DNA of 64,000 nt from Cognatishimia coralii (GCF_037478305.1 NZ_JBBGAZ010000006.1:124001-188000); one strand, 5' to 3'; shown: positions 1-9,712, counted from the first letter of the stretch. The notes: generated by a model not told the origin, from the letters alone. Numbers and translations are program-made.

Positions 1-344
1 GTGAGGACGTCGACGTGGTGATCTCGACCGGCGGGACGGGCCTTACCGGTCGGGACGTGACTGTTGAGGCACATCGTGACGTCTATGAAAAAGAGATCGA
101 TGCCTTTGGCACCGTCTTTACGATGGTCTCGATGCAGAAAATCGGCACGTCCGCGGTGCAAAGCCGCGCGACAGGCGGCGTGGCGCAGGGGACATATCTG
201 TTCGCGCTGCCGGGTAGTCCGGGGGCCTGCAAGGATGCCTGGGATGAGATCCTGAAGTATCAGCTCGATTACCGCCATATGCCGTGTAATTTCGTGGAAA
301 TCCTGCCGAGACTCGACGAACATCTGGCGCGGAGCAAAGGGTAA
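1..344 (+). CDS. moaB: Molybdenum cofactor biosynthesis protein B, C-terminal part (partial)
   Basis: Only the last ~114 codons are present; the gene starts before the window and the reading frame is open from base 3. The visible STGGTGLTGRD motif is the molybdopterin-binding loop of the MogA/MoaB family, followed by the conserved LFALPGSPGACKDAWDEIL segment near the C-terminus. The family acts in molybdenum cofactor synthesis, by adenylylation of molybdopterin in MogA-type members; the exact role of MoaB varies between bacteria. A second molybdenum-cofactor cluster (fdhD-mobA-mobB-moeA) lies at 13.2-16.4 kb, so the pathway is split. The next gene, an efflux adaptor, is unrelated and separated by 188 bases. 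Confidence 0.9.
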   Translation, partial: EDVDVVISTGGTGLTGRDVTVEAHRDVYEKEIDAFGTVFTMVSMQKIGTSAVQSRATGGVAQGTYLFALPGSPGACKDAWDEILKYQLDYRHMPCNFVEILPRLDEHLARSKG

Positions 345-362
345 ATCCCGCAACATTTCACG

Positions 363-378
363 AAAAAATCGATTTTTT
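363..378. other. 16-bp AT-rich perfect palindrome downstream of moaB
   Basis: AAAAAATCGATTTTTT is a perfect palindrome 19 bases after the moaB stop. It could form an AT hairpin or be a protein-binding site. It has no separate loop or GC-rich stem, so it is a weak candidate for an intrinsic terminator. A second short palindrome, AAACTAGTTT (410-419), lies between it and the efflux adaptor gene and is a possible operator. Confidence 0.3.
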
Positions 379-532
379 CTTGAAATTTCGCCGCGCTGCA
401 CAATTTCTCAAACTAGTTTAGACGGAAATGCTGACCACGACCGTATAACTTACGGGTGATTGGTAAATGTGCCCCATCTGAGCGATAATTCATCGCTGTT
501 TGAGTGGGATAGCCGCACAAGGAAGGGTTAGG

Positions 533-1993
533 ATGCGATTTCTGAGACAAAGTCTGGCTGGGCTGTTCCTCTTAAGCGCGACGGTTGCGCTTTTGATGAT
601 GGCAGGCAATCTGATCCGTGGTGCGGTCGAAGAACGCATGTCGCAGGAACCGCGCACACCACCGCAGCGGGAACGCGTCTTTACCGTCAATGTTGTACCC
701 GCAACGCCCGCTGATATCGCGCCTGTTCTGACAGTGTTTGGCGAAATCCAAAGCCGCCGCACGCTTGAACTCCGGACCGCTGCGGGAGGTGCGATTGTAG
801 AGCTTTCTGAGGACTTCGAAGAAGGTGGGCAAGTCGCGGCTGGCGATCTGTTGCTGCGGATCGATGATGCCGATGCACGCGACGCTTTGGCTCGCGCCCA
901 AACAGAATGGCGCGAAGCGGAGGCCGAGGTACGCGACGCGGATCGCGGATTGCTCTTGGCGCAGGACGATGTGTCCGCTGCGATGGAGCAGGCAGAACTG
1001 CGCGCCAAAGCGCTAGCGCGTCAGCAGGATCTTGAGGCGCGCGGCGTTGGTACAGCGGCAGCGATTGAAGCCGCTGAGTTGAACCTCGCCTCGGCCCGCC
1101 AATCTACCTTGTCCCGTCGGCAGGCGCTTGCAAATGCCGAAGCCCGCGTTGATCAGGCCGCGACCTCGCTCGAGCGCGCAGGCATCGCTGTGGCCGAAGC
1201 CGAACGCAATCTCGAGGATCGCATGATCCGCGCCGATTTCACGGGCACGCTCGCCGAGGTCTCTGTCGTGACCGGAGGCTTGGTGACAGCCAATGAACGC
1301 ATCGCCCAGCTTATCGATCCAAACGCCCTCGAAGTGGCCTTTCGGGTGTCCACAGCGCAGTATGCAAGGCTTCTGGATGAGAATGGCCGCCTCAATGCCT
1401 CGGACGTGACCGTTGCGCTGAATGTCAGTGGCATCGATCTGACTGCGACAGGTAAAATCAGCCGCGACAGTGCAGCCGTGGGTGAGGGTCAAACCGGACG
1501 TCTGGTCTTTGCCACTCTGGATGCGCCTAGGGGTCTTAAGCCCGATGACTTCGTGCAAGTCTCGGTTCAGGAGCCTGTCCTGAACAACGTGATTGCCATC
1601 CCATCATCAGCCCTGACGCCGCAAGGCGATGTCTTGGTGCTGGGCGAAGGGGATCGCCTCGAAGCCCTGCCCGTGCGCATGTTGCGTCGACAAGAAGATC
1701 AGATCATCGTGCGCGGTCGCGAGCTCGCGGGCCGCGAAGTCGTCGCCCGCCTGTCTCCGGTTTTGGGTGTTGGGATCAAGGTGAAGCCGATCCGCGAAGG
1801 GGCCAAGATCGAAGCGCCTCAGGCGCCGGAAATGGTTGCCCTAACGGATGAGCGCCGCGCAAAACTGGTGGCCTTTGTCGAAGCCAACAACCGGATGCCC
1901 GCCGAGGCCAAACAACGGGTTCTGGGTCAGCTTCAGGGCAATGAGGTACCCGCGCGGCTGGTCAATCGCCTCGAACAGAGAATGGGGGGCTAA
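533..1993 (+). CDS. RND efflux periplasmic adaptor subunit (HlyD/MFP family)
   Basis: A 486-residue membrane fusion protein that should link the inner-membrane pump encoded next to an outer-membrane channel. One hydrophobic segment near residues 8-24 anchors it and there is no lipobox. A long Ala/Glu-rich alpha-helical hairpin (about residues 100-230) sits between two half-lipoyl segments, followed by the beta-barrel region (VAFRVSTAQYARL). The ATG at 533 is chosen over an upstream TTG because AAGGAAGG lies at the right distance. The C-terminus carries a ~60-residue charged helical tail (LTDERRAKLVAFVEANN) beyond the usual membrane-proximal domain. Its stop is 3 bases before the permease start, so the two are co-translated. 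No TolC-like gene is nearby. Substrate unknown. Confidence 0.88.
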   Translation: MRFLRQSLAGLFLLSATVALLMMAGNLIRGAVEERMSQEPRTPPQRERVFTVNVVPATPADIAPVLTVFGEIQSRRTLELRTAAGGAIVELSEDFEEGGQVAAGDLLLRIDDADARDALARAQTEWREAEAEVRDADRGLLLAQDDVSAAMEQAELRAKALARQQDLEARGVGTAAAIEAAELNLASARQSTLSRRQALANAEARVDQAATSLERAGIAVAEAERNLEDRMIRADFTGTLAEVSVVTGGLVTANERIAQLIDPNALEVAFRVSTAQYARLLDENGRLNASDVTVALNVSGIDLTATGKISRDSAAVGEGQTGRLVFATLDAPRGLKPDDFVQVSVQEPVLNNVIAIPSSALTPQGDVLVLGEGDRLEALPVRMLRRQEDQIIVRGRELAGREVVARLSPVLGVGIKVKPIREGAKIEAPQAPEMVALTDERRAKLVAFVEANNRMPAEAKQRVLGQLQGNEVPARLVNRLEQRMGG

Positions 1994-1996
1994 GCC

Positions 1997-4900
1997 ATGG
2001 CGTCCCGCGTATCTGACTCAGCCAAAGGCATCCTGTCGTATTTCGTGCGCCACGGCACAGCAGCAAACCTTCTTCTGGTCATCCTGATCATGGCTGGCTT
2101 TTCGGCTGCGCCGCAGATGCGGGCGCAATTCTTTCCGGATGTGATCATCGACAATGTGACCGTATCCGTAAACTGGGATGGGGCAGGGGCCGAGGACGTC
2201 GATAGCGCCATTGTGCAGGTGCTGGAACCGGTATTGCTAAGCGTCGAAGGCGTGGAAAGCACCGAGGCGCGGTCGACAGAAGGGCGCGCCTCGATCACGA
2301 TGGACTTTGAGCCCGGTTGGGACATGGCGCGTGCAGCGGATGATGTGCAGACCTCGGTGGATGCGATTTCCACGCTACCTGAGGATGCGGACGATCCGAA
2401 TGTCCGGCGCGGCGCGTGGCGAGATCGTGTGACCGATGTGGTCATCAGCGGCCCGCTTGATGCGGAACAACTCGGGCGTTTTGCGGATGAATTCGTGACG
2501 CGGCTGTTTGCCGAAGGCGTCACGCGCACCACGATCCGAGGCGTTGCCGCGCCGCGCACCGTGATCGAAGTTCCCTCGGCCAATTTGATCACCCATGACA
2601 TCTCGATGGCCCAAATCGCCGAAGCGATTGCGCAAGAGGTCGATGCAGACCCTGCCGGAGACGTTGCAGGCGCGAATGCGCGCGTGCGTACAGGCGTGGC
2701 AAAACGCAGCGCCGCGCAGATTTCCGATATCGTTTTGCGCAGCAATGCGGATGGGTCTTCGCTGACTGTGGGTGACATTGGCACGGTGATTGTCGAAGGC
2801 GCCGACCGCACCCGCAGCTATTTTGTCGGAGACCTCGCGGCGATTTCCGTCCGCGTGGACCGGTCTGAAAAAGGCGACGCGATTGCCATTCAAGAGCAGG
2901 TGCAAACCGTGGCCGATGCTCTGCAAGCCACTCTGCCGCAAGGCGCGAGCATCGAGTTGATCCGCACCCGCGCTGAAGCGATCAGCGGGCGTTTGAACCT
3001 CTTGTTGGACAATGGATTAATGGGGCTCGGCCTTGTTTTGATGCTGTTGTTCCTGTTCTTGAATGCGCGCATCGCCTTTTGGGTCGCAGCCGGGATCCCC
3101 GTCGCCATGTGTGCCGCTGTGGCATTGATGTATTTGGCAGGCATCACGATCAATATGATCTCTTTGTTCGGGCTGATTATCACGCTCGGCATTGTGGTGG
3201 ATGACGCTATCGTGGTCGGAGAACACGCCGACGCGCGCGCCAGACGGCTGGGCGAAGCCCCCGCCGTCGCCGCCGAGAATGCGGCACGTCGGATGTTCAT
3301 GCCGGTCTTTGCGGCGACGCTCACCACTGTCATCGCCTTCTTTGGCCTGACAGCCGTTGGCGGGCGTTTCGGCGATCTGATCATCGATATCCCCTTCACC
3401 GTGATCGTGGTGCTGATCGCCTCGCTTGTTGAGTGTTTCCTGATCCTGCCCAACCACATGCGCCACGCGCTTGTGCATAGCGCGAAAGAGCATTGGTACG
3501 ATTGGCCAAGCCGAGTCGTGAACCACGGCTTCCGCTGGTTCCGCGATACGATATTCCGCCGTATTATGGCCTTTGTAATCTGGGCCCGTTACCCGGTTCT
3601 GGCGGGGACGATCACGCTTTTGGCCACTCAGATCAGCGTTTTCATGACGGGTGAAGTGCAATGGCGTTTCTTTAACGCCCCGGAACGGGGATCGGTCACG
3701 GGCAACTTCCTGATGTCCTCAGATGCGACCCGCGAGGATTCGCTGGCCATGATGCGTGAAATGCAGCGGGCGACAGAGGCCTTGGGCAAGGAATACGAAG
3801 AACGTCACGGTCGTAACCCGCTAGCCTTTGTGATCGCCGAGGTCGGAGGCAACTCTGGCCGAGGTTTGGCAGGCGCGGATCAGCGGACGGCGGATCAGCT
3901 GGGCGCGATTTCGATTGAATTGATTGACGCGGATCTGCGGCCCTATTCCAGTTTCGCCTTTGTGGCCGACCTGCAGGATCGCGTGAACCGGCATCCTTTG
4001 GCTGAGACGATCAGCTTCCGTGGTTGGCGATCTGGTCCCGGTGGGGACGCCTTGGATGTGATGTTCTACGGCGCCGATGCGGAAACGCTCAAAGCTGCCT
4101 CTGAGCAGTTGCAAACAGCGCTTTTGCGGTACCCCGAGGTGTCTGCGGTCGAAGACACGCTGCCTTATGACAAAGAAGAGTTGATCCTCGAGCTTACCCC
4201 ACAAGGGCAGGCGCTTGGCTTTACGATTGACGGGCTTGGGCGCGTCCTACGTCATCGTCTAAACGGGCTTGAGGCAGCGACCTATCCTGACGGGGTGCGG
4301 ACGGCCTCAATCCAGATCGAACTGCCGGACGGAGAACTGACGTCCGATTTCCTTGAGCGTTCCATGATGCGCACGCCGGACGGGAACTATGTCCCCTTGG
4401 CCGATATCGTCAGCGTGGACCGCCGCACCGGCTTTTCGACCGTGCGGCGCGAGAACGGCATCCGCGTGATCTCGGTGACCGGCGACATTTCCGAGGACAA
4501 CGCAGATCAAGCGACGGAGATCCAACGCGCCTTGCAAGAAGAGATCTTGCCCGAAATCGCCAGTGTACAGCAGGTGGAATGGCGTCTGTCAGGTCTGGCA
4601 GAGCAGGAAAACGAGTTCCTCAACGACGCGCGTACCGGCCTGATCCTGTGCCTGTCTGCGATATATCTGGTTTTGGCCTGGGTCTTTAGCAGTTGGACGC
4701 GGCCTCTGGTTGTGATGGCGATCATTCCGTTTGGCTTGGTCGGCACGATTTGGGGCCACAATTACTGGGATGTGCCTCTGTCGATGTTCACCGTGGTGGG
4801 CCTTTTGGGCATGACGGGGATCATCATCAATGACTCGATTGTTTTGGTGACGACGATTGATGAACACGCCAAAGAGCGCGGATTGGTGCCCTCGATCATC

Positions 4901-5395
4901 GAAGGCACAGCGGATCGGTTGCGGCCCGTGATGTTGACCACATTGACGACGGTTTTGGGTCTGACGCCTTTGTTGTTTGAACGCTCTGTTCAGGCTCAGT
5001 TCCTGAAGCCGACGGTGATCACGCTGGTCTATGGCCTTGGGTTTGGCGTTCTGCTTGTGTTGATCGTGGTGCCAGCGCTTTTGGCGATGCAGCAGGATGT
5101 GGCACGCCAGTTCACCGCGCTGCGACACGCGATGAAGGCACGCGCGACTCAGTTAGTGATGGTACCGTTGAGTTTGGCGATCGCGGGGTGGCTGGTTTTG
5201 ACGCTCGGGTGGTCACTGGTCTACCAAACCCTGCACCCGCTTGTTGCGAATGCTTTGCCAGGCTGGGTTCCTCAGGACGGAGATTTCGCGGCGATGGGAC
5301 TTTTCTTGGCAGGCGTTCTGGTGCTGGTGATTGTCAGCTACGCGATTGCTGGTCTTGTTCTGGCGCTGCGCAGGCGGGGGCGTCAGCCCGCCTGA
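1997..5395 (+). CDS. RND efflux permease (AcrB/AcrD/AcrF superfamily) with extra C-terminal membrane segments
   Basis: A 1132-residue inner-membrane proton-driven pump, longer than the usual ~1030-1060 residues. The first transmembrane helix (about 18-38) is followed by a large periplasmic loop, then TM2-6. TM4 has the proton-relay pair Asp402-Asp403 in IVVDDAIVVGEH. TM10 has IIINDSIVLV (Asn945-Asp946) where AcrB carries a lysine, as in many non-HAE1 members. After TM12 (about 1006-1030) the chain continues through two more hydrophobic segments (about 1051-1075 and 1098-1125), which is unusual. The gene forms an operon with the adaptor. Its 3' end overlaps by 13 bases the convergent DsbD-like gene. 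Substrate cannot be inferred. Confidence 0.9.
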   Translation: MASRVSDSAKGILSYFVRHGTAANLLLVILIMAGFSAAPQMRAQFFPDVIIDNVTVSVNWDGAGAEDVDSAIVQVLEPVLLSVEGVESTEARSTEGRASITMDFEPGWDMARAADDVQTSVDAISTLPEDADDPNVRRGAWRDRVTDVVISGPLDAEQLGRFADEFVTRLFAEGVTRTTIRGVAAPRTVIEVPSANLITHDISMAQIAEAIAQEVDADPAGDVAGANARVRTGVAKRSAAQISDIVLRSNADGSSLTVGDIGTVIVEGADRTRSYFVGDLAAISVRVDRSEKGDAIAIQEQVQTVADALQATLPQGASIELIRTRAEAISGRLNLLLDNGLMGLGLVLMLLFLFLNARIAFWVAAGIPVAMCAAVALMYLAGITINMISLFGLIITLGIVVDDAIVVGEHADARARRLGEAPAVAAENAARRMFMPVFAATLTTVIAFFGLTAVGGRFGDLIIDIPFTVIVVLIASLVECFLILPNHMRHALVHSAKEHWYDWPSRVVNHGFRWFRDTIFRRIMAFVIWARYPVLAGTITLLATQISVFMTGEVQWRFFNAPERGSVTGNFLMSSDATREDSLAMMREMQRATEALGKEYEERHGRNPLAFVIAEVGGNSGRGLAGADQRTADQLGAISIELIDADLRPYSSFAFVADLQDRVNRHPLAETISFRGWRSGPGGDALDVMFYGADAETLKAASEQLQTALLRYPEVSAVEDTLPYDKEELILELTPQGQALGFTIDGLGRVLRHRLNGLEAATYPDGVRTASIQIELPDGELTSDFLERSMMRTPDGNYVPLADIVSVDRRTGFSTVRRENGIRVISVTGDISEDNADQATEIQRALQEEILPEIASVQQVEWRLSGLAEQENEFLNDARTGLILCLSAIYLVLAWVFSSWTRPLVVMAIIPFGLVGTIWGHNYWDVPLSMFTVVGLLGMTGIIINDSIVLVTTIDEHAKERGLVPSIIEGTADRLRPVMLTTLTTVLGLTPLLFERSVQAQFLKPTVITLVYGLGFGVLLVLIVVPALLAMQQDVARQFTALRHAMKARATQLVMVPLSLAIAGWLVLTLGWSLVYQTLHPLVANALPGWVPQDGDFAAMGLFLAGVLVLVIVSYAIAGLVLALRRRGRQPA

Positions 5396-6204
5396 CACCC
5401 TTCAATTTCGACCGCATAGTCCGTGCCGATCACGGTGATCGTCATGTCACTGCGCTGCAAAAAGAACGGCGCTTGCTCGACATGGATCACATCGCTGGAC
5501 ACCGTCAACTGAGACCCGTCGCGGGTGACAACGGCCTCTTGCACCCAAAGCTCTGGGTTCGTCGTTTCAATGATCGCAAACTCGCGGCCACCTGTGGATG
5601 GCATGTCGATGAGGGCACTGACCGCCAGCCCATCATCTGACGGAGCAATACGGCAGCTGACCTTGCTGACCTGAGCTTCTTTTGGGGAATAGGGCTGTTC
5701 AGCCATCGCCGCGGCAATGGGTGCGACGATCTTGGTTTGAGATGGGTCCAGAGATCCGCTGACATCCAGCGAATATGGGATACAAACCTCTTTGCAGACT
5801 CCAATCTGCAAAAACCCGTTCAGTTCGACATCACGACCATCTTTGCGAGGCGTGACAATCAGCGGGAGCATCAACTCGTCGACAAACCCAAAGGACGTCA
5901 TACCGTTATCAACGAAAACCTCTGGTGCAGGCCAAACCGCCGACATGCCCTTCAAGTTCCGCGATTGAGACCAGTCCATGCGAGGCGGAATGCCGCCATC
6001 GCCCGGCGTGCGCCAATAGGTCTTCCAACCGCCTGCCATCGAAATACGCAATGCGCCGATCATACTGCCGTCAGCACGGGTCCAGCCCTGCACGATTTCC
6101 GCCGTGATATCAGGCAGGTGCAAATCCGAGCCCTGCGCCGCAATCGGAGCAGACAAAAGGACTGTCATAAATGAGGCGCTAAGCGCAAAACGTGTGGTTT
6201 TCAT
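5383..6204 (-). CDS. DsbD N-terminal-domain-like periplasmic protein
   Basis: A 273-residue exported protein. A signal peptide (about residues 1-23, ending APIAAQG) precedes a beta-rich domain resembling the alpha domain of thiol:disulfide interchange protein DsbD. It has GGWKTYWRTPGDGG and a redox-type cysteine pair, Cys137-KEV-Cys141. The transmembrane and C-terminal thioredoxin domains of full DsbD are absent, so a separate membrane partner such as CcdA would be needed for electron transfer. A role in periplasmic thiol or cytochrome c maturation is inference from the family. The start at MKTTRFAL fits the signal peptide best; in-frame starts 8 and 12 codons upstream are possible. It converges on the RND permease with a 13-base overlap. 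Confidence 0.78.
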   Translation of the reverse strand: MKTTRFALSASFMTVLLSAPIAAQGSDLHLPDITAEIVQGWTRADGSMIGALRISMAGGWKTYWRTPGDGGIPPRMDWSQSRNLKGMSAVWPAPEVFVDNGMTSFGFVDELMLPLIVTPRKDGRDVELNGFLQIGVCKEVCIPYSLDVSGSLDPSQTKIVAPIAAAMAEQPYSPKEAQVSKVSCRIAPSDDGLAVSALIDMPSTGGREFAIIETTNPELWVQEAVVTRDGSQLTVSSDVIHVEQAPFFLQRSDMTITVIGTDYAVEIEGCQAG

Positions 6205-6354
6205 ACATAGAGACATGCGCGAGTGCGTGGTAAATGCCAACTCACTTTCAAGCGATTGCGTGTTACATTTGTAAACTAAAGGAAATTGCGCTTGAACCTT
6301 TGAGCGTCAGACTCCACTTTAGAAATCAGATATTTTAAGTTTCCGGACCTTTTC

Positions 6355-6927
6355 GTGCCTTTTGATGAAAATTCTGACCTTACCGGCAAGTTGTTAGTGG
6401 CTATGCCGAGCATGGCAGACCCTCGTTTTTCCCGTTCCGTCGTCTTTATGTGTGCGCATAGCGAGGAGGGGGCGATGGGTTTGATCGTGAACAAATTCCT
6501 CGGATTTATGAAGCTGTCCGAGATTTTGGCCAAGCAGGATGATAATCAGCCCGATGATTCCCATCGTTTGCCCGTGCATTTTGGCGGACCGGTCGAGCGG
6601 GGGCGCGGGTTTGTGTTGCATTCGTCAGACTACAATTCTGAGGGGGCGTCCCTTAAGGTGACGGACTCGTTTTCGATGACAGCCACCTTGGATGTTCTAG
6701 AAGAAATCAATCGCGGGTCTGGACCAGAATTTGCCATCCTTAGCCTTGGTTACGCTGGATGGGGGCCGGGCCAGCTTGAAGATGAAATCAAAGAAAACAG
6801 CTGGCTGATTGCGGAACCGGATCAACATCTGATCTTCGTCGAAGAGGACGAACACAAATGGGACGGTGCGCTGAAACAGATCGGCGTTGATCCGCAGCTT
6901 TTGTCGGGAACAGCCGGACGGGCCTAA
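6355..6927 (+). CDS. YqgE/AlgH family protein
   Basis: A 190-residue DUF179 protein. The family hallmark is visible at the N-terminus: DLTGKLLVAMPSMADPRFSR, then VVFMCAHSEEGAMGLIVNK, and later HFGGPVERGRGFVLH and LGYAGWGPGQLEDEI. Length matches the family (~185-190). It starts with GTG. The biochemical role is not established; in pseudomonads AlgH affects alginate expression. Its stop overlaps the end of the convergent Sua5-type gene by 4 bases, so the two transcripts are antisense at their 3' ends. Confidence 0.9.
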   Translation: MPFDENSDLTGKLLVAMPSMADPRFSRSVVFMCAHSEEGAMGLIVNKFLGFMKLSEILAKQDDNQPDDSHRLPVHFGGPVERGRGFVLHSSDYNSEGASLKVTDSFSMTATLDVLEEINRGSGPEFAILSLGYAGWGPGQLEDEIKENSWLIAEPDQHLIFVEEDEHKWDGALKQIGVDPQLLSGTAGRA

Positions 6928-7886
6928 AGATCGCGTGGTGCAGCGGCGCGGCTTAGGCGATCATTTATGGCAAGGCCAAGCCCATGATTAGGCACCGGCG
7001 CCACTGCGATCCCTTGTGCGCCCATTTTGTCCAAACGATGCAAGTGGTGAAAAAGATTGGCCGCCGCCTCTCGAAGGTCGCCAGAGGCTGAGAGTGTCAG
7101 ATCTCCGGCGATATCGCCAAAGCCCAACATGACTTCGCCGTCATGGGCCTGAGTTGCGTTCAAGCGCACCTGCGCACCGGGCGCATAGTGAGAGGCCAGT
7201 TGCCCGGGCGCTGTCAGGTCATCATTTGCGATTTGGCCTGAAAGCGTCTTGAGGGGAGTGCCAATCGCGGCCTCTATAGCCTCAAGAGGCAATCCACCGG
7301 GGCGCAATAAAGTCGGGGCGTCAAACAGGCCAACGATTGTGCTTTCGACACCCACATCACAGGCGCCGCCGTCCACGATACCATTAACGCGCGTGCCCAG
7401 CCCTTCGGCGACATGTGTGGCCTCGGTTGGGCTGATCCGTCCTGATGGGTTTGCCGAGGGTGCGGCGATTGGGCCCTGGAAGGCCGCCAGCAAAGCCTGC
7501 GCGACCGGATGGGCTGGCATACGCACAGCAAGCGTGTCTTTTCCCGCCGTCACCAGTGGCGAAATGCCCGCCGAGTCTTTCAACGGTAAAACCAAAGTCA
7601 GAGGTCCGGGCCAAAAGGCCTGCGCCAGCCGATCCGCGTCGTCGTTCCAATGAACCAGTTCCTGCGCGGCGGCGATCGACGCGACATGTACGATCAAAGG
7701 GTTGAAGGTCGGGCGCTCTTTGGCTTCAAAGATCTTTGCAACCGCCAAATCCTTGCGCGCATCCGCGCCAAGCCCATAGACCGTTTCGGTGGGAAACGCG
7801 ACCAAACCGCACGATTTCCAAAGGTCCGCAGCCCGCGCAAACCCGGTTTCATCCGCCGAAAGCATGATTTTCGTAAGGTCACTCAT
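6924..7886 (-). CDS. sua5: L-threonylcarbamoyladenylate synthase, Sua5 type
   Basis: A 320-residue cytosolic enzyme making threonylcarbamoyl-AMP from threonine, bicarbonate and ATP, the first step of the t6A37 modification of ANN-decoding tRNAs. The YrdC domain shows FPTETVYGLGADA, KERPTFNPLIVHV and SANPSGRISPTEA. After it comes the Sua5 C-terminal extension (from about residue 215), which separates it from short TsaC proteins. The ATG at 7886 is chosen because AGGACG precedes it and the family starts here; the upstream extension has no homology that I recognise. It is divergent from the acyl-CoA dehydrogenase gene across a 107-base gap. Confidence 0.9.
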   Translation of the reverse strand: MSDLTKIMLSADETGFARAADLWKSCGLVAFPTETVYGLGADARKDLAVAKIFEAKERPTFNPLIVHVASIAAAQELVHWNDDADRLAQAFWPGPLTLVLPLKDSAGISPLVTAGKDTLAVRMPAHPVAQALLAAFQGPIAAPSANPSGRISPTEATHVAEGLGTRVNGIVDGGACDVGVESTIVGLFDAPTLLRPGGLPLEAIEAAIGTPLKTLSGQIANDDLTAPGQLASHYAPGAQVRLNATQAHDGEVMLGFGDIAGDLTLSASGDLREAAANLFHHLHRLDKMGAQGIAVAPVPNHGLGLAINDRLSRAAAPRDL

Positions 7887-7993
7887 CGTCCTGACGCCGC
7901 GTTTTAATGGCTGGTTTCCCGTTGCCGATTTACCTTTGGGATCAAAGCCCAATACAAGCCCCGCTAGCTAAAGCCAACCGAATAGAGACCGAA

Positions 7994-9712
7994 ATGCCGT
8001 ATCGCTCCCCTGTTTCCGACTATGAATACATCTTTGAGAACGTCGTGCCTTTGACTCAGGTCACGAGCACTGAGAAGTTCTCCGAAGCGGATGCTGATAC
8101 CGTTTCTGCTGTTCTCACCGAGGCGGGGCGCATGTGTGATGAGATCATGGCGCCGGTCCAACGCAATGGGGATCTGACGCCAGCCTATCTGGAAAACGGC
8201 AAGGTGCGCACCTCGCCGGGCTTTGGCGACGCGTATAAGGCAATTGCGGAAGGCGGCTGGGTGTCCAGTTCCGCCAGCCCAGAGTTCGGCGGTATGGGCT
8301 TGCCTCTGTCGGTCACCCACGCCGTGAACGAGATGATGGCGGGCGCATGTTTGTCCTTGCAGTTGAACCCTCTGATGACCCAAGGCCAGGTCGAAGCTCT
8401 TGAGGCGCACGCAAGCGATGAACTGAAGGCGACATACCTGCCGAAATTAGTGTCTGGCGAATGGTGCGGCACCATGAACTTGACAGAGCCGCATGCGGGA
8501 TCGGACGTGGGTGCTTTGTCCTCTAAAGCGGAACCAAATGGCGACGGAACTTACTCTGTCACAGGTCAAAAGATCTATATCAGCTGGGCGGACAATGATT
8601 TCACCGAAAACGTGGTTCACCTTGTTTTGGCGCGATTGCCCGATGGAGGGCCTGGCACAAAAGGCATCAGCCTCTTTGTCGTGCCGCGCAACATCCCTGA
8701 TGAAAACGGCGACCCCGGCATCGCCAACAGCCTTAAGGTCGTGAGTCTTGAGCACAAAATGGGCCTGCATGGCTCTCCGACCGCTGTAATGCAGTTTGAC
8801 GGCGCGAAGGGCTGGCTCGTTGGCCAAGAACATGACGGTATGAAATGCATGTTCACCATGATGAACAACGCGCGTTTGGGTGTCGGAGCCCAAGGGATCG
8901 GGGCCGCCGAAGGGGCCTATCAGCACGCTTTGGCCTATGCGCTTGACCGCAAGCAGGGTCGCAGCCCGATTGAGGGCGGCACTGGCACTATTCTGGATCA
9001 TGCGGACGTGCGCCGCATGCTGACCTCTATGAAGGCAGACATCTTTGCAGCGCGTTCCATCGCGGCAGATTGCGCGCTGTCCATCGACATGGGCCACGCA
9101 ACCGGCGAAGCAGAATGGAAAGCCCGCGCGGCCTTCCTGACGCCGATTGCCAAAGCGTTCGGGACGGATGTTGGTATCGATGTTGCCAATTCTGGAGTGC
9201 AGATCCATGGCGGCATGGGCTTTATCGAAGAAACCGGCGCAGCCCAATATTCCCGTGATGTGCGCGTGACCGCGATTTACGAAGGTACCAATGGCATTCA
9301 GTCTATGGACCTCGTGGCGCGCAAGCTGATGGATGGCGGCGAAGCGGCCTATCGGTTGGTCGATGATATCGAAAGCTTTGCTGAAAGCATCAAAAGCTCT
9401 CACCCAGAGCTGGCGGAACCTGTGTGGCAGGCGTCCGAGACACTGCGCGAGGCGACCGAATGGATGGTGGGTCAAGGTGAGCTGAATGAACGTTTCGCAG
9501 GCGCGGTTCCGTTCCTGCGCGGCTTTGCCCGCGTTCTTGGCGCGCATTACCACTTGAAGGCTGCGGTGGCCGAAGCTACCGATGGTCCTCGTACGAAAAT
9601 GGCGCGGTTTTATATCAAACGCTTGCTGCCGGAACATGTGGGGCTCTTCGCCCACGCTATGGCGGGCGCAGCGGATCTCTACGCGCTGAGTGAGGAAGAC
9701 TTAGCGTCATGA
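7994..9712 (+). CDS. Acyl-CoA dehydrogenase, DmdC-like long form
   Basis: A 572-residue FAD flavoprotein oxidising an acyl-CoA to the 2,3-enoyl-CoA and passing electrons to ETF. Visible motifs are CGTMNLTEPHAGSDVG (FAD/substrate region), IHGGMGFIEETGAAQYSRD and AIYEGTNGIQSMDLVARK with the likely catalytic Glu, followed by the ~130-residue C-terminal extension of this subfamily. The N-terminus MPYRSPVSDYEYIFENV resembles the 3-methylmercaptopropionyl-CoA dehydrogenase (DmdC) group used by marine roseobacters in DMSP demethylation. That group has paralogues of other specificity, so the substrate is unproven. The gene overlaps the next by ATGA. The electron acceptor ETF-ubiquinone oxidoreductase is encoded at 18.3 kb. 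Confidence 0.85.
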   Translation: MPYRSPVSDYEYIFENVVPLTQVTSTEKFSEADADTVSAVLTEAGRMCDEIMAPVQRNGDLTPAYLENGKVRTSPGFGDAYKAIAEGGWVSSSASPEFGGMGLPLSVTHAVNEMMAGACLSLQLNPLMTQGQVEALEAHASDELKATYLPKLVSGEWCGTMNLTEPHAGSDVGALSSKAEPNGDGTYSVTGQKIYISWADNDFTENVVHLVLARLPDGGPGTKGISLFVVPRNIPDENGDPGIANSLKVVSLEHKMGLHGSPTAVMQFDGAKGWLVGQEHDGMKCMFTMMNNARLGVGAQGIGAAEGAYQHALAYALDRKQGRSPIEGGTGTILDHADVRRMLTSMKADIFAARSIAADCALSIDMGHATGEAEWKARAAFLTPIAKAFGTDVGIDVANSGVQIHGGMGFIEETGAAQYSRDVRVTAIYEGTNGIQSMDLVARKLMDGGEAAYRLVDDIESFAESIKSSHPELAEPVWQASETLREATEWMVGQGELNERFAGAVPFLRGFARVLGAHYHLKAAVAEATDGPRTKMARFYIKRLLPEHVGLFAHAMAGAADLYALSEEDLAS

